Source: Diphasiastrum complanatum (taxonomy: Eukaryota > Streptophyta > Lycopodiopsida > Lycopodiales > Lycopodiaceae). From it: 64,000 bases of DNA. The notes under the pieces are model-generated. The model was given only the letters and a program-made list of their open reading frames with translations. It had not been told where the DNA came from and ran no database searches. Where the stretch lies: positions 64,922,550 through 64,986,549 of the forward strand of contig CM055100.1 of the NCBI GenBank assembly GCA_029204225.1, written 5' to 3'. This document shows positions 1 through 9,470 of the stretch, piece by piece. The position numbers and the translations under genes were made by a program. Numbering within the stretch: position 1 is the stretch's first letter; every line of letters starts with the position of its first letter.

Positions 1-1415
1 AAGCAACTCCATTTAGACATCATTGAAAGTGGGTACGAGTCAGATGTCATCGTAGGGAGCACGCTTGTTGACATGTATGCAAAATGTGGTCGCATAGAGG
101 ATGCACGTAAGGTGTTTGACAGCATGCACGAACCGGATGTGGTGTCATGGACAGCAATTATTGCAGGATAATGCACGGCAGGGACTTGGCAAGGAGGCCC
201 TTGATCTGTATGAGCAAATGAATCAGGAAGATTTGCAGCCTGACATTGTTACATATATTGTTCTCCTACAAGCATGTGCTAGCATTGCTGCCCTGGAACA
301 GGGCAAGCAGCTCCATGTGGACATCATTAAAATTGGCTTTGAGTTGGATGTGATTATAGGGAGCACCCTTGTTGACATGTATGCAAAATGTGGGCGTTGT
401 AGAGGATGCGTGTCGTGTGTTCAACAACATGCCTGAACGAAACATCGTGTCATGGAATGCAATGTTTGCAGGATACGCAGACCAAGGTCTTGGCAAAGAG
501 TCTCTTGATCTGTATGAGCAAATGAAACAGGAAGGTGTGCAGCCCAGCATTGTCACATATGTTGTTCTTCTAAAAGCATGTGCCAGTGTTGCAGCCCTGG
601 AACAGGGCAAGCAGTTCCATTCGGAGATCGTTGAAACTGGCTTTGAGTTGGATGCGATCTTAGGGAGCACCCTTGTTGACATGTATGCAAAATGTGGGTG
701 CATAGAAAATGCACACAAGGTGTTCGACAGAATGCATGAACGAGAGGTGGTGTCATGGAATGCAATGATCTCAGGATATGCACAGCAAGGGCTTGGCAAG
801 GAGGCTCTTGATCTGTATGAGCAAATGAAAGAGGAAGGTGTGCAGCCTGACAATGTCACATATGTTGTTCTCCTAAAAGCATGTGCGAGCATTGCAGCAC
901 TGGAACAGGGCAAAAAGCTCCATTCAGACATCATTAAGAGTGGATTTGAGTCGGATGTGATTGTTGGGAGCACCCTTGTTGACATGTATGCTAAGTGTGG
1001 GCGCATAGAGGATGCACGTCAGGTGTTCAACAACATGCATGAACAGGACCTGGTGTCATGGACAGCAATAATTGCAGGATATGCACAGCAGGGTCTTGGC
1101 AAGGAGGCTCTTGATCTGTATGAGCGAATGAAACACGAAGGTGTGCAGCCAGACATTGTCACATATGTTGTTCTCCTAAAAGCATGTGGCAGCATTGCAG
1201 CCCTAGAACAGGGCAAGCAACTCCATTCGGACATCATTAAAAGAGGCTTTGAGTCAGATGTGATTGTAGGGAGCACCCTTGTTGACATGTATGCAAAATG
1301 TGGGTGCATAGAGGATGCGCGTCAGGTGTTCAACAACATGCATGAACGGAACGTGGTGTCATGGAATGCAATAATTGCAGGATATGCACAGCAAGGTCTT
1401 AGCAAGGAGGCTCTC
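1..1415 (+). repeat. Tandem 303-bp PLS-triplet units, five copies
   Basis: The string GTTGACATGTATGC recurs at about 67, 371, 675, 978 and 1281, and once as GTTGACATGTATGCT. The spacing is 304, 304, 303 and 303 bases, that is 101 codons plus the two single-base insertions. Units are alike at the DNA level over long stretches, which is much more than the protein motif needs, so the array grew or was homogenised recently. Confidence 0.9.
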
Positions 1416-1838
1416 ATACTTTTGGAGCAAATGCAAAGGGAAGGCTTAAAGCCTGATGATGTGACCTATGTTAGTGTTCTCTCTGCATGCAGCCATTCTG
1501 GCCTAGTCAATAAAGGTCGTCACCTCTTTGATTCCATGTGTAAAGATCATGGTGTCTTACCAGCTATTGATCATTATGTCTGTATGGTCGATCTTCTGGG
1601 CCGTGCAGGGTTCCTAGCTGATGCTGAGGACTTCATTACTAAAATGCCAATCCAGCCTACTGCTGTGGTTTGGATGACTTTGCTTGGTGCTGCTACAACC
1701 CATGACCATGTGGAAATAGGAAGACGTGCCTTTGACCATGTTATAAAGTTGGAACCAGAAAATGCTGCACCTTATGTGCTTCTATCAAACATCTATGCAG
1801 CAGCCAGCCAGAGGGATGATGTAGCAAAGCAAAGATAA
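369..1838 (+). CDS. Longest open stretch of the PPR array plus E domain (489 codons)
   Basis: This is the longest uninterrupted frame of the broken PPR-DYW gene. It opens at a methionine inside a repeat (MLTCMQNVG), so that ATG is not a natural start; the real coding sequence began left of the window. It contains three complete PLS triplets and the start of a fourth, then a divergent final repeat (GLSKEALILLEQMQREGLKP) and an E-type region (CMVDLLGRAGFLADAEDFI; PTAVVWMTLLGAATTH; LEPENAAPYVLLSNIYAAA). The usual W in SNIYAAAGRWDDVAKVR is missing (SQRDDVAKQR), and translation stops right after this. A truncated E-type PPR protein could still be made, but no start codon with upstream context supports that. 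Confidence 0.6.
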   Translation: MLTCMQNVGVVEDACRVFNNMPERNIVSWNAMFAGYADQGLGKESLDLYEQMKQEGVQPSIVTYVVLLKACASVAALEQGKQFHSEIVETGFELDAILGSTLVDMYAKCGCIENAHKVFDRMHEREVVSWNAMISGYAQQGLGKEALDLYEQMKEEGVQPDNVTYVVLLKACASIAALEQGKKLHSDIIKSGFESDVIVGSTLVDMYAKCGRIEDARQVFNNMHEQDLVSWTAIIAGYAQQGLGKEALDLYERMKHEGVQPDIVTYVVLLKACGSIAALEQGKQLHSDIIKRGFESDVIVGSTLVDMYAKCGCIEDARQVFNNMHERNVVSWNAIIAGYAQQGLSKEALILLEQMQREGLKPDDVTYVSVLSACSHSGLVNKGRHLFDSMCKDHGVLPAIDHYVCMVDLLGRAGFLADAEDFITKMPIQPTAVVWMTLLGAATTHDHVEIGRRAFDHVIKLEPENAAPYVLLSNIYAAASQRDDVAKQR

Positions 1839-1879
1839 TAAAATAAATCAATGCGGCAGGCTGTAAAAAATGCCTGAGC

Positions 1880-2253
1880 GCAGCTGGATTGAAGTTGGCA
1901 ACCTGGTGCATGCCTTTCTTGTAGGTGATGCAACTCATCCACAAAGGGATGAGATTCGGGCTAATTCGATAGATTGATTGGGTTGATGGAGGTAGAGTAT
2001 ATGCTGACTTGAGCTTTGTGCTGCATGACGTGGAAGATGAGAAGAAGGAGAATGCTTCGTGTGAACACCTGGCCATTGCTTTTGGGTTCATCGGCATGTC
2101 CCCTGGGATGCCTATCTGCAACAACAAGAATTTTCCAGTTACACGACGACTGTCCTGACACTACCAAAGATTATCAGACGCAAGATCATTGCAAGGGATG
2201 CAAACTGAGTCGGTTATTTTAAGGATGGCTTCTGTTCCTGTGGAGATTATTGA
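1880..2253 (+). pseudogene. Remnant of E+/DYW deaminase-like domain
   Basis: Pieces of the DYW domain lie in three frames. [16 protein letters not shown] (about 1880-1930) is the E+ entry. FVLHDVEDEKKE and HLAIAFGF (about 2010-2090) are the region holding the zinc-binding HxE motif, but the histidine position reads SCE instead of HSE. A later stretch reads RKIIARDAN, stop TGA 2206-2208, then FKDGFCSCGDY with TGA at 2251-2253 where the family ends in W; a single TGG to TGA change would explain that. With the zinc ligand gone and several frame changes, editing activity is not expected. Confidence 0.8.
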
Positions 2254-2987
2254 TTATAAAAGAAAAAGGCAACTGCACCAGCTTACTTGGATAGAAGAAG
2301 GCTTGATTTTGGAGTTTTTTGGCAGCCTTGACTCTCACACAGTGCAGTCTAATTCCTATTCGGTCTTAGCCTCCTGAATTCATTTGTTGCCCCAAATTTT
2401 TTCTACTTTCTGGAGCAAAAAAAGTGTGTGAGTTGAAATGGAACACCAAAGTTTACCTCTTTTGACATCACAATAGTATGTAACCAAATCTCAAGACATG
2501 AAGAATCTAAAGGGGTTTTGGAATGTTATTCATGGTTGTGGATAGCTTTTTCCTTGGTAGACTGTAGACAATCCAACTTATGGACCGCCTCTACCAAAAT
2601 GATACTCAGTTCCTGATACATTTGAAACACAGGCAAGAAATGACGTGACGTCATCTTTAGTTTACAATCAACTTTTTGGATTCTCTACACACATGACAAA
2701 GACACTCTTATTGCTCAAACAGTAAAATTACAACATGCACTACTTACTATGGGTCTTATTATTTTCGTTATTGTAATTGCTAGCTTTACAAGGATTTGAT
2801 TCAACAATTTTGGAAGCTTGCTCAACAAAGGAAAAATGTGGCATACTCTTTTTTTCTCTAAGGCAACATAGATCAATGTATTCTTGATTTTTGTTAGCTC
2901 CATGAACAAAAAAATTTACATGATTTTGAGTCAAAGATAAACATTGTCAGGCAAATGCTTTGAGAACCCAAAGATGATTACAATCAA
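2254..2987. other. Intergenic, nothing recognised
   Basis: AT-rich sequence without a convincing reading frame, RNA gene or element boundary. Short open frames here have no recognisable motif. Confidence 0.5.
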
Positions 2988-3168
2988 TGACATGATATTA
3001 GGTGTACTTGGCCCTTGTGGGCCTATTATCCTTATTTGAGTATTTTGGGGGTTCTAATGAGGGAATTGCCTTATTTTTAAGGCTAATAATTTTTTTTTGG
3101 GCCCAACAAAGCTTACATTGGATATTTTAATACTTTCTTGAACACTTATGTACTAGCAATACATGACA
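2988..3168 (-). mobile_element. Possible short LTR (minus strand)
   Basis: Read on the minus strand, the segment starts TGTCATGTATTG and ends ATATCATGTCA, so it has TG...CA ends in an inverted TGTCATG/CATGTCA arrangement. Directly before it, on the same strand, is a purine run (GTAGGGAGAG) like a polypurine tract. This fits a 181-bp 3' LTR of a small element. No partner LTR or coding domain was found, so the call is tentative. Confidence 0.4.
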
Positions 3169-3764
3169 CTCTCCCTACTTGAACATTTTTGTCCTAACAC
3201 TTGTTTGGTCAGCTTGATCGCTTCAGCTAATAAGTAGTCATGATTGAGGATGTGATGTCCAACAACTTGTTGCATCATTGTAGATCCAAAGATGTTGAAT
3301 GAATTTATTTGGTAGTTTTAGTCTGCAACTCACTTTTCCATTAAAACAAGAAAAATGATGGCCAAAGAAACACCATATCACCTTTTTTTTGGTGATAAAA
3401 TCTTGCATAGAATAGAAAGAAAATATCGCCACAAAATCTTCTTTTGTCTGTTTCACTTTGATGGTTCCTTCAATTCCCTTGGATTCTTGATTCCTTATCT
3501 TCCCTCGAGCACCTCAAGCCTCATGTGTGGGGGGGGCTTGTGGGTACACACCTGTACTCACTTCCACCTAAAGGGTTAAGCAATGGCCTATAAGGTCGCC
3601 TTGTTTTCATTGGAACGCAACGAGTTTATTAAACTCCATTAAGCCCCACCCCAAATCCCTGTCCTACTTATACTTTGTCAAGTCAAGACTTTACAACTTT
3701 TTCCTAAGCTTACAATTTTTTATTTTTAATGGAGGAAAGGAAAGGAAAAGTACGTATTATCCTT
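3169..3764. other. Unassigned sequence between LTR candidate and copia fragment
   Basis: No motif recognised. The minus-strand frame at 3238-3456 has no family signature. Short homopolymer runs and a G8 run near 3530 are the only visible structure. Confidence 0.4.
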
Positions 3765-4323
3765 ACTTTCTTTCTCTGATAATGAAGGTGAGCACAACAG
3801 CACGAAATTTTCTAGATTCTGTCAAGAACAAGGAATAGAACATCAATTCACTCATGTGTACACACTCGAATATAATGGTGTCGCAAAAAGAAGAAACAAG
3901 ACACTAGTCGAATGAGCCAGGTGCATGATGGCACAGGTTCGATTGCCAAGTCAATTTTGGGCTGAGGCAATAGCTGTAGCGGTACACCTGCAGAGCAGAA
4001 CAACAACGACAGCCCTAAAAAACAAGACACCGTATGAAATGTGGACAAGTAGAAAGCCTAATCTGTCATACGTGCGTGTATTCGGATGTGCAGCATACAA
4101 GCACATAGCAAATGAACAAAGAAGCAAGCTCGACGAAAAGTCAGAGCAGACAATCATGGTTGGATATTCGAATGGATCACAAGTGTACATACTCTACAAT
4201 CCAACCACGAAAAAAGTCATGTCGAGTAGAGATGTGAAGTTCGATGAGTCCACATTCCCTGGATTGAAGGACAAAAAAGGCCATGAGATCTTCGCACTGC
4301 TGCCGATTCAAGAGGGAGATTGA
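3765..4323 (+). pseudogene. copia integrase, C-terminal part
   Basis: Start of a 5'-truncated Ty1/copia element. SDNEGEHNS (about 3771) corresponds to the second catalytic Asp region of integrase and YNGVAKRRNKT to the third acidic motif, normally NGVAERKN. The catalytic Glu is Lys here (codon 3886-3888). After an in-frame TGA at 3913-3915 the frame continues through LPSQFWAEAI, KTPYEMWTSRKPNLSYVRVF and VMSSRDVKFDES, the usual integrase C-terminus before RT, to a TGA at 4321. It reads straight into the RT region downstream. No gag, protease or 5' LTR is present upstream. Confidence 0.85.
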
Positions 4324-4539
4324 GGACAAACATCAAATCAGAATATCAAGCCCCAGACTCTAGAGCAGCAGGAAGCCGAAGATCAACCCGACAAAGGAGA
4401 AACATTCGAGCAACGACGAATTGAACCTAGAAGGTCGACAAGACAAAGAAGACCTCCAAATCGATACATTGACAATCTTCAGTGGAGCGAAGACACAGAG
4501 TTCAAGTACTGCAGCTTCACTGAAGAGCCAACAACATAT

Positions 4540-5150
4540 CTAGAAGTTGTCTAGAGTCCAAAGGGAGAATTCTGGAAGCAGACAATGTCAAAGGAAATCG
4601 AATCAATGAGGCAAAACGAGGCATGGACACTAGAGTCACTGCCCGAAAATAAAAAGATCGTCGACTGCAAGTGGGTATACAAAAGGAAAATCAAATCAGA
4701 GGGCACTGTCGGACGCTACAAAGCAAGGCTGGTCACAAAGAGCTACACACAAAGGTACGGAGTCTATTATTTCGACACGTATTCACCAATGGTGAAAATG
4801 ACAAACATTTGACTACTCCTTGCATATGCTACACAATACAATTTGGAAATTCACCAGATTGATGTAAAAACAGCCTTTCTCCACGGAGATCTAGAGGAAG
4901 AAATCTTCATGAAACAGCCTGGAGGATTCGAGGACCCCGACAATTGACAATATGTCTGTCGATTGCAGCGATGCATTTATGGTCTGAAGCAGGCATCACG
5001 AGCTTGGTACAAGAAGCTCGACAATCTTCTAAAGTCTCTAGACTTCACTCCTACACAACCAGATTACAGTGTCTATTTAAAGAAGTAGGAAGAGATTTTG
5101 TGATTCTGACTATTTTTGTGGATGACTCCCTTATGATAGGAAACTTCTAG
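4540..5150 (+). pseudogene. copia reverse transcriptase, broken
   Basis: Reverse transcriptase of the same copia element. MSKEIESMRQNEAWTLESLP leads to VDCKWVYKRKIKSEGTVGRY and KARLVTKSYTQRYGV, then HQIDVKTAFLHGDLEEEIFM and CIYGLKQASRAWYKKL, and finally the polymerase active-site motif FVDDSLM near 5116. In-frame stops occur at 4554 (TAG), 4810 (TGA) and about 4945 (TGA). The active-site part lies in a different frame from the start, with the shift near 5090, and a TAG at 5148-5150 separates it from the next part. The enzyme is not encodable as it stands. Confidence 0.88.
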
Positions 5151-6095
5151 ATGCTATTCAAGAAAATGAAGAGTCAGATTTCCGAAAGTTATGAAATCAC
5201 AGATCTGGGAGAAGCAACAAAGTGCCTTGGGTTGGAGATCAAAAGAGATCGAAGAGAAAGAGAAATGCATCTGAGTCAGTCAGAGTACACCCAGAAAGTG
5301 CTGAAGCAGTATCGAATGATAGACTGCAAAGAAAAAACCACACCAATGATAGCTGGAGCTAGACTAACAAAGCAGGATTGCCCAAATACAGATGAGGAGA
5401 GACAGAAGATGGAAGGTATACCCTACCAAAACTTGACCGGTAGTCTAATGTACCTCACAATCTGTACCAAACCCGATTTGACTTTCTCTGTCTATGCTTT
5501 AAGCCAATTCTCCTTTAATCCTGGCATGGCACATTGGCAAATGGCGAAACGAATCCTGCAATATCTAAAGGGTACCCAAAATGTGGGATTAACCTACAAA
5601 GCAGACAACGAAGGCAAATGATTCGAGTTGCACCACCACAGTGATGCAAGTTGGGCAAGCTGCAAAGATGACAACAAGTTCGTGACTGGAGGATGCTTGA
5701 TAGCGTGCGGAGCAGCAAACAGCTAGACCTGCAAGAAACAAACCTTGGTGTCTCAATCCTCATGCGAAGCTGAATATGTCGTAGCTTCCAAGGTGGCGAA
5801 CGAGGTAGTATGGTTGCAGATGATGTTGGAGGCAATTGGCATACAACAAGGAGAACCATGCACGTTAATGTTCCAGGATCCTGTTTTACATTCAAAGAAA
5901 AAACATATACCTCTGAAGTACCATCATATTCAAGACTTGATCTCAAAGGGAGAGCTCAAGGTTCAATACATAAGGTCTGAAGACATGATTGCAGATCTAC
6001 TGACAAAGCCACTCGACAAATCACTCTTCGCAAGGCAAAGAAAGACAATTGGATTAAATATACAAAGTTGCAAAGTTCAAGAGGGAGTGTCATAA
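5151..6095 (+). pseudogene. copia RT connection and RNase H
   Basis: This continues the copia polyprotein in one frame: YEITDLGEATKCLGLEIKR, TGSLMYLTICTKPDLTFSV, then RNase H motifs SDASWASCKDDNKFVTGG, SQSSCEAEYV and KYHHIQDLISKGELKVQYIR, ending DMIADLLTKPLDKS. Stops at 5619 (TGA, after NEGK) and 5724 (TAG) interrupt it. The end of the frame runs eight bases into the 3' LTR, which is usual for copia elements. The element is inactive but only moderately old, because the rest of the frame is well kept. Confidence 0.88.
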
Positions 6096-6482
6096 ATTGT
6101 GAACTCCTGCAACTTTGTCGCGAAGGTGACAAAGTGAAACGAAGCGAAGGGTGAAGGACGAACATACCCCGAAAGTCGAACATACCTCGAAGACCGAAAG
6201 ACAAGACATGAAACGAGACAAAGACGAAGCAAAACAATTTGTGCTGCCAACTCGCAGCTCGACGAGCGTGGTGTATTACTTCACGCTTAGCTGAAAGAAT
6301 TAGCGATAACAAAGAATAACTAACTAGTTGATTAGCATTGACTTGTCTTGTAATTCTCTGTCTAGCTATCTTGTAAACTCCACACAGTGGAGATATATAC
6401 ACAATTTTTTATCAACACAATATAGAAGATAGAGATACAAAAAATTAGAGAGACATGAAAGTCTGTCAACGAGTAGAACACA
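6088..6482 (+). mobile_element. 3' LTR of the plus-strand copia element
   Basis: A purine tract (AAGAGGGAG, 6079-6087) is followed by TGTCATAAATTG, the usual polypurine-tract/LTR junction. A TATA-like ATATATAC lies near 6394. The 3' boundary is uncertain (a CA near 6481), and the 5' LTR is missing, so length could not be checked against a partner. Confidence 0.7.
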
Positions 6483-6789
6483 ATGATTGAGCTGAGTGTC
6501 AGGCCGCCAACAAACGAGACACTGACCAACTCACTTGAATCTCAAAAACAGATAATACAATTGCTCTCTTTTCCATCTCATTGTTCTCGTCATCTTGATT
6601 GCTCGAATCTTTTGTATTTTGTGATCTGCAGTTGCTTGCTTAGGATCCTGAAAATTTCCACAAAAGAAAATCAAATGAACTTGAATAGAATCAGATTCAC
6701 GACAGATTTGCCATATGAAAGAATAGGACTTTATGTGAAAGTGCCAAAGCCATGAGGTTAAGTGCCAATCTTGATAAGCCATTTTAGGA
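6483..6789. other. Short unassigned stretch between two copia remnants
   Basis: No domain recognised in the open frames on either strand. Confidence 0.4.
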
Positions 6790-7284
6790 TCAAGCTTTGT
6801 TGTGTGCTAATTTCTTGTGCAATATGGATGAGTGCTATCTTGGATGGAATTTGAGATGCTATTCAAGAGGAGGCCGAATATCAACTTCCTTGGAACTTTT
6901 GGATGCACATGCTATGTCAACATTACTCTTGATGATAGGACCAAGGAGGATCTATCTTCAAGGAAAGGTAGATTTGTTGGATATAGTGAGGTGAGTAAAG
7001 CCTACAAGGTTTACATTCCTTCAATTAACAAATTGATTGTTGGTATAGATGTCATTTTGATGAGGGGAAAATTCCAAAGGTATCTTCAAGTACTATTGAT
7101 GATGATGTGGATTGATCTGACATTCTTGATGTTGATGTAAAGGATCCTATTTTGGATGTTGATGATGAAGGATCATTATCAAGTCAAAAGTCGAGGATAA
7201 CATCAAGGGAATGACAAATGCCTTCAAGGCTCACTTATGATGAGAAGGGTAAGCAAATGGAAGTGATTCATTTTGCTTTTCTCA
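6790..7284 (+). pseudogene. copia integrase C-terminus, second family
   Basis: Belongs to the copia family also seen at 29.3-33.7 kb (minus). LCANFLCN is followed by FKRRPNINFLGTFGCTCYVN, DDRTKEDLSSRKGRFVGYSE and KAYKVYIPS, then PSRLTYDEKGKQ. The matching stretch of the 30-kb element has the same abrupt junction before LCANFLCN, so both derive from a source that had already lost the part of integrase carrying the third catalytic acid. Frame is lost before 7218. Confidence 0.8.
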
Positions 7285-7975
7285 CATCTTTTGGTGAATC
7301 TTCTTGTGTAGATGGTGCTATGCAAGTGGATGAATGTTTTCATGAATTTACAACATGTAATGGATCTGGAAAACAAAGTTTGTTCAATGACTTTGATGAT
7401 CAAGAGGTTGATCTCAAAGAGATTCAACAACATGAAAGGAGAGATGGCAATTTTGAGCTAGTCAAGAGCAACAAAGGAAAGTCAATTGGCAAAGATGTGT
7501 TGGATCTGTTTTTGCAGGTTATTGAAGACTCAAGTAAGGTCAAGGGAGTAGCAAGGAAGTGTTGTTCAAGTTAACTTTACTTGTTCTATCTCATGTTTGA
7601 GCAATTTCATATGGATGTGTGCAAATTGTCAAGATATGGTCAAACTAGCTACATTGGTGAGCATCATTTTGATGTTGAATTTGTACTAGCATTCTTGGCT
7701 GGTTTTTCTGATGGAAATGAAGTTATTGTAGTTTCATTATGTCACTCATTCATGATCAAGTCATCAAGGTATGATGGTATCTTGAGGCAAGATGGAGATG
7801 GAGGCTCATTCATGGAGTTTCATGGTGGATACATGGTAAGAAAGGACAAAGAAGGAAAAGATAAACAAGTCATGATTGATCACTCACATTTACTGTTTGG
7901 TTGCTATAATTTTCCAGAGCGTTCAAAGTTGATAGCATGGAGGAATCATCTCATTTACATTCTATGTGATTCTTC
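7285..7975 (+). other. Foreign segment replacing reverse transcriptase in a copia element
   Basis: Between the integrase tail and the RNase H tail there should be about 1 kb of RT. Instead there is sequence with no copia motif: SCVDGAMQVDECFHEF, FNDFDDQEVDLKEIQQ, then MFEQFHMDVCKLSRYG, SLCHSFMIKSSRYDG and RQDGDGGSFMEFHGGYM. The same segment, diverged, occurs at 16485-17168 (minus) and partly at 8516-8715. Three copies inside one retroelement family suggest a captured piece of another gene carried along by transposition. I do not recognise the source. Confidence 0.6.
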
Positions 7976-8174
7976 ATGTCATATTGAGGTGGCATATCAC
8001 TTTGTGAGAGAGCAAGTCTTGGCAAAGGAGGTGGAGCTTCAACATGTTCCTTTAAGGGAATGTGTAGCTGCCATCTTCACCAAATCATTGGTAAATGACT
8101 TGTTTATGAAACATAGGACATCACTTGGAGTGTTATCAAAGTCCATGCTAAAACTAGTTGAAGAGGGAATGTGA
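7581..8174 (+). CDS. ORF fusing the captured segment to copia RNase H tail (197 aa)
   Basis: A single open frame starts in the non-copia segment (MFYLMFEQFHMDVCKLSRYG) and runs without a stop into a genuine copia RNase H C-terminus: HIEVAYHFVREQVLAKEVEL, FTKSLVNDLFMKHRTSLGVL, ending KLVEEGM. The stop lies just inside the LTR. The first half has no recognised domain. An open in-frame fusion of this size in an otherwise stop-ridden region is notable, although chance survival in a young copy would also explain it. The start codon choice is arbitrary; no promoter was identified. Confidence 0.5.
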   Translation: MFYLMFEQFHMDVCKLSRYGQTSYIGEHHFDVEFVLAFLAGFSDGNEVIVVSLCHSFMIKSSRYDGILRQDGDGGSFMEFHGGYMVRKDKEGKDKQVMIDHSHLLFGCYNFPERSKLIAWRNHLIYILCDSSCHIEVAYHFVREQVLAKEVELQHVPLRECVAAIFTKSLVNDLFMKHRTSLGVLSKSMLKLVEEGM

Positions 8175-8515
8175 GAGATTGCAACTAGTTTAGTTAAAAT
8201 TGCTTATACATGGTTCTCTTGGGTTCTACTATCCATTGGTGCACTATACTTGTGACACCTTGCAATTCTATGTATAGAATGTTCATTGATTGCTATTTTC
8301 AGATCCACATGTGTGAAATAAAGTAGCTTACTTTGTATGGACATCAACTTGTTTTTATGTTTTAATTGAAGTTTGATCAATATCTATTATAGTTTGCATC
8401 TCTTTCATTGTGTAGATGTTGGTTTTTTTACATTGGCAAAATTGGTGATTCGTTCTCTTTCTAAACCCAAGATCATTTATGGATTTGGATCTTAATTGAT
8501 CCGAAATCCTTCACA
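8170..8515 (+). mobile_element. Copia LTR, internally shortened (346 bp)
   Basis: Starts TGTGAGAGATTGCAACTAG right after a GAGGGAA purine tract and ends CCGAAATCCTTCACA. It matches the ends of the LTRs at 9089, 12366, 15634 and 32831, including the conserved TCTCTTGGGTTC, CCATTGGTGCA, CACATGTGTGAAATA and TTGATCAA stretches. Compared with the 711-bp copy at 9089 it lacks the middle part that holds the TATA box and the CT tract, a simple internal deletion. Confidence 0.8.
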
Positions 8516-9088
8516 ATCTTGTGGCAAGATGGAGATGGAGGCTCATTCATGGAGTTTTATGGTGGAGACATGTCAAGAAAGGACAAAGATGGAGGACGCA
8601 TGCAAGCAAATGGTGATCACTCACATTCATTGTTTGGTTGTTATAATTTTTCAGAGAGTTCAAAGTTTAAAGCATGGAGAAATCATTACATTACATTCTA
8701 TTTGGTTCTTCATTTTCTAGTTACATCTTGACATGTAGAATTGATGTAATAAATAGTGAAGCATCCCAAGTGGACACTATTCTCTATATCAATTGTGAAA
8801 GCTACTTTAAAACTTTGGAAAGGAGGTCTATACTTAGGATGGAGATCATTATAAAGTTGGATCAAAGTTCTATGGTCAAAACTATGCTAGGAGCAAGCAT
8901 ATTGAGGTGGCATATCACTTTGTGAGGGAGCAAGTCATAGCAAAGGAGGTGGAGCTTCAACATGTTTCTTCAAAAAGAATGTCTATCTGACATCTTTACA
9001 AAAGAATGGGGAAAATACTTGTTTATGAAGCATAAGACTTCACTTGGAGTGTTTTCAAAGTCTATGCTAAAACTAGTTGAAGAGGGAG
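8516..9088 (+). pseudogene. Second partial internal region: captured segment plus RNase H tail
   Basis: Directly after the LTR comes a second, shorter copy of the foreign segment (WQDGDGGSFMEF, KDKDGGRMQANGDHSHSLFG, 8519-8720). It is followed by a degenerate copia RNase H: DQSSMVKTMLG, RSKHIEVAYHFVRE spread over two frames, and TSLGVFSKSMLKLVEEGV, ending at the next LTR. The arrangement internal-LTR-internal-LTR is what unequal recombination between copies or a nested insertion leaves behind. Confidence 0.7.
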
Positions 9089-9391
9089 TGTAAGAAATTT
9101 CAACTAGTTTTGTTGTTTTGGTCATATTTGTATATTTGGCAATTGAGGCCAATTTTCATATTAGACTTAGAGTTTGACTTTTCAAAGTTATATTAGTCTA
9201 AAAGCACTTGAATAAAAACTTTTTGAAAGTGTGGGAAAGTGTAGTACATGAGTTTGATAGATTCAAATTTGAATGTTGGAGACATTGAATCTAGTCCCGG
9301 TAATGCTAGGGTTTCTGTTATAGAGGGAAACCAAACTCATTAATGAGTCATGGATATGCTATATATAGCTCTACGCTCTTGGGAAGAGACA

Positions 9392-9470
<79 letters not shown>

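Larger units (their letters stand above)
1..2253 (+). pseudogene. PLS-class PPR protein with DYW tail, frameshifted and decayed
   Basis: PLS-DYW pentatricopeptide proteins bind organelle RNA and direct C-to-U editing. The left edge cuts into the array. Triplets of about 35, 35 and 31 residues are easy to read, with motifs such as DMYAKCG, VSWNAIIAGYAQQG and ACASIAALEQGK. The frame is lost twice by single-base insertions: an extra A near 165 (GGATAATGCAC where other units have GGATATGCAC) and one near 394-397 (CGTTGTAGAG against CGCATAGAG). An E domain follows up to a stop at 1836-1838, then a DYW-like tail broken by stops and shifts, ending in CSCGDY and TGA at 2251-2253. A processed organellar editing factor is the family role; this copy looks dead unless the shifts are sequencing errors. 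Family call is very secure. Confidence 0.9.

Noticed and set aside
266-1309. Minus-strand open frames of up to 246 codons across the PPR array
   Set aside because: They repeat with the 303-bp units and show no family motif; they are antisense shadows of the PPR coding strand.
1-1415. Regularly spaced repeats resembling a CRISPR-like array
   Set aside because: Units are contiguous, 303 bp and encode PPR motifs; there are no unique spacers.
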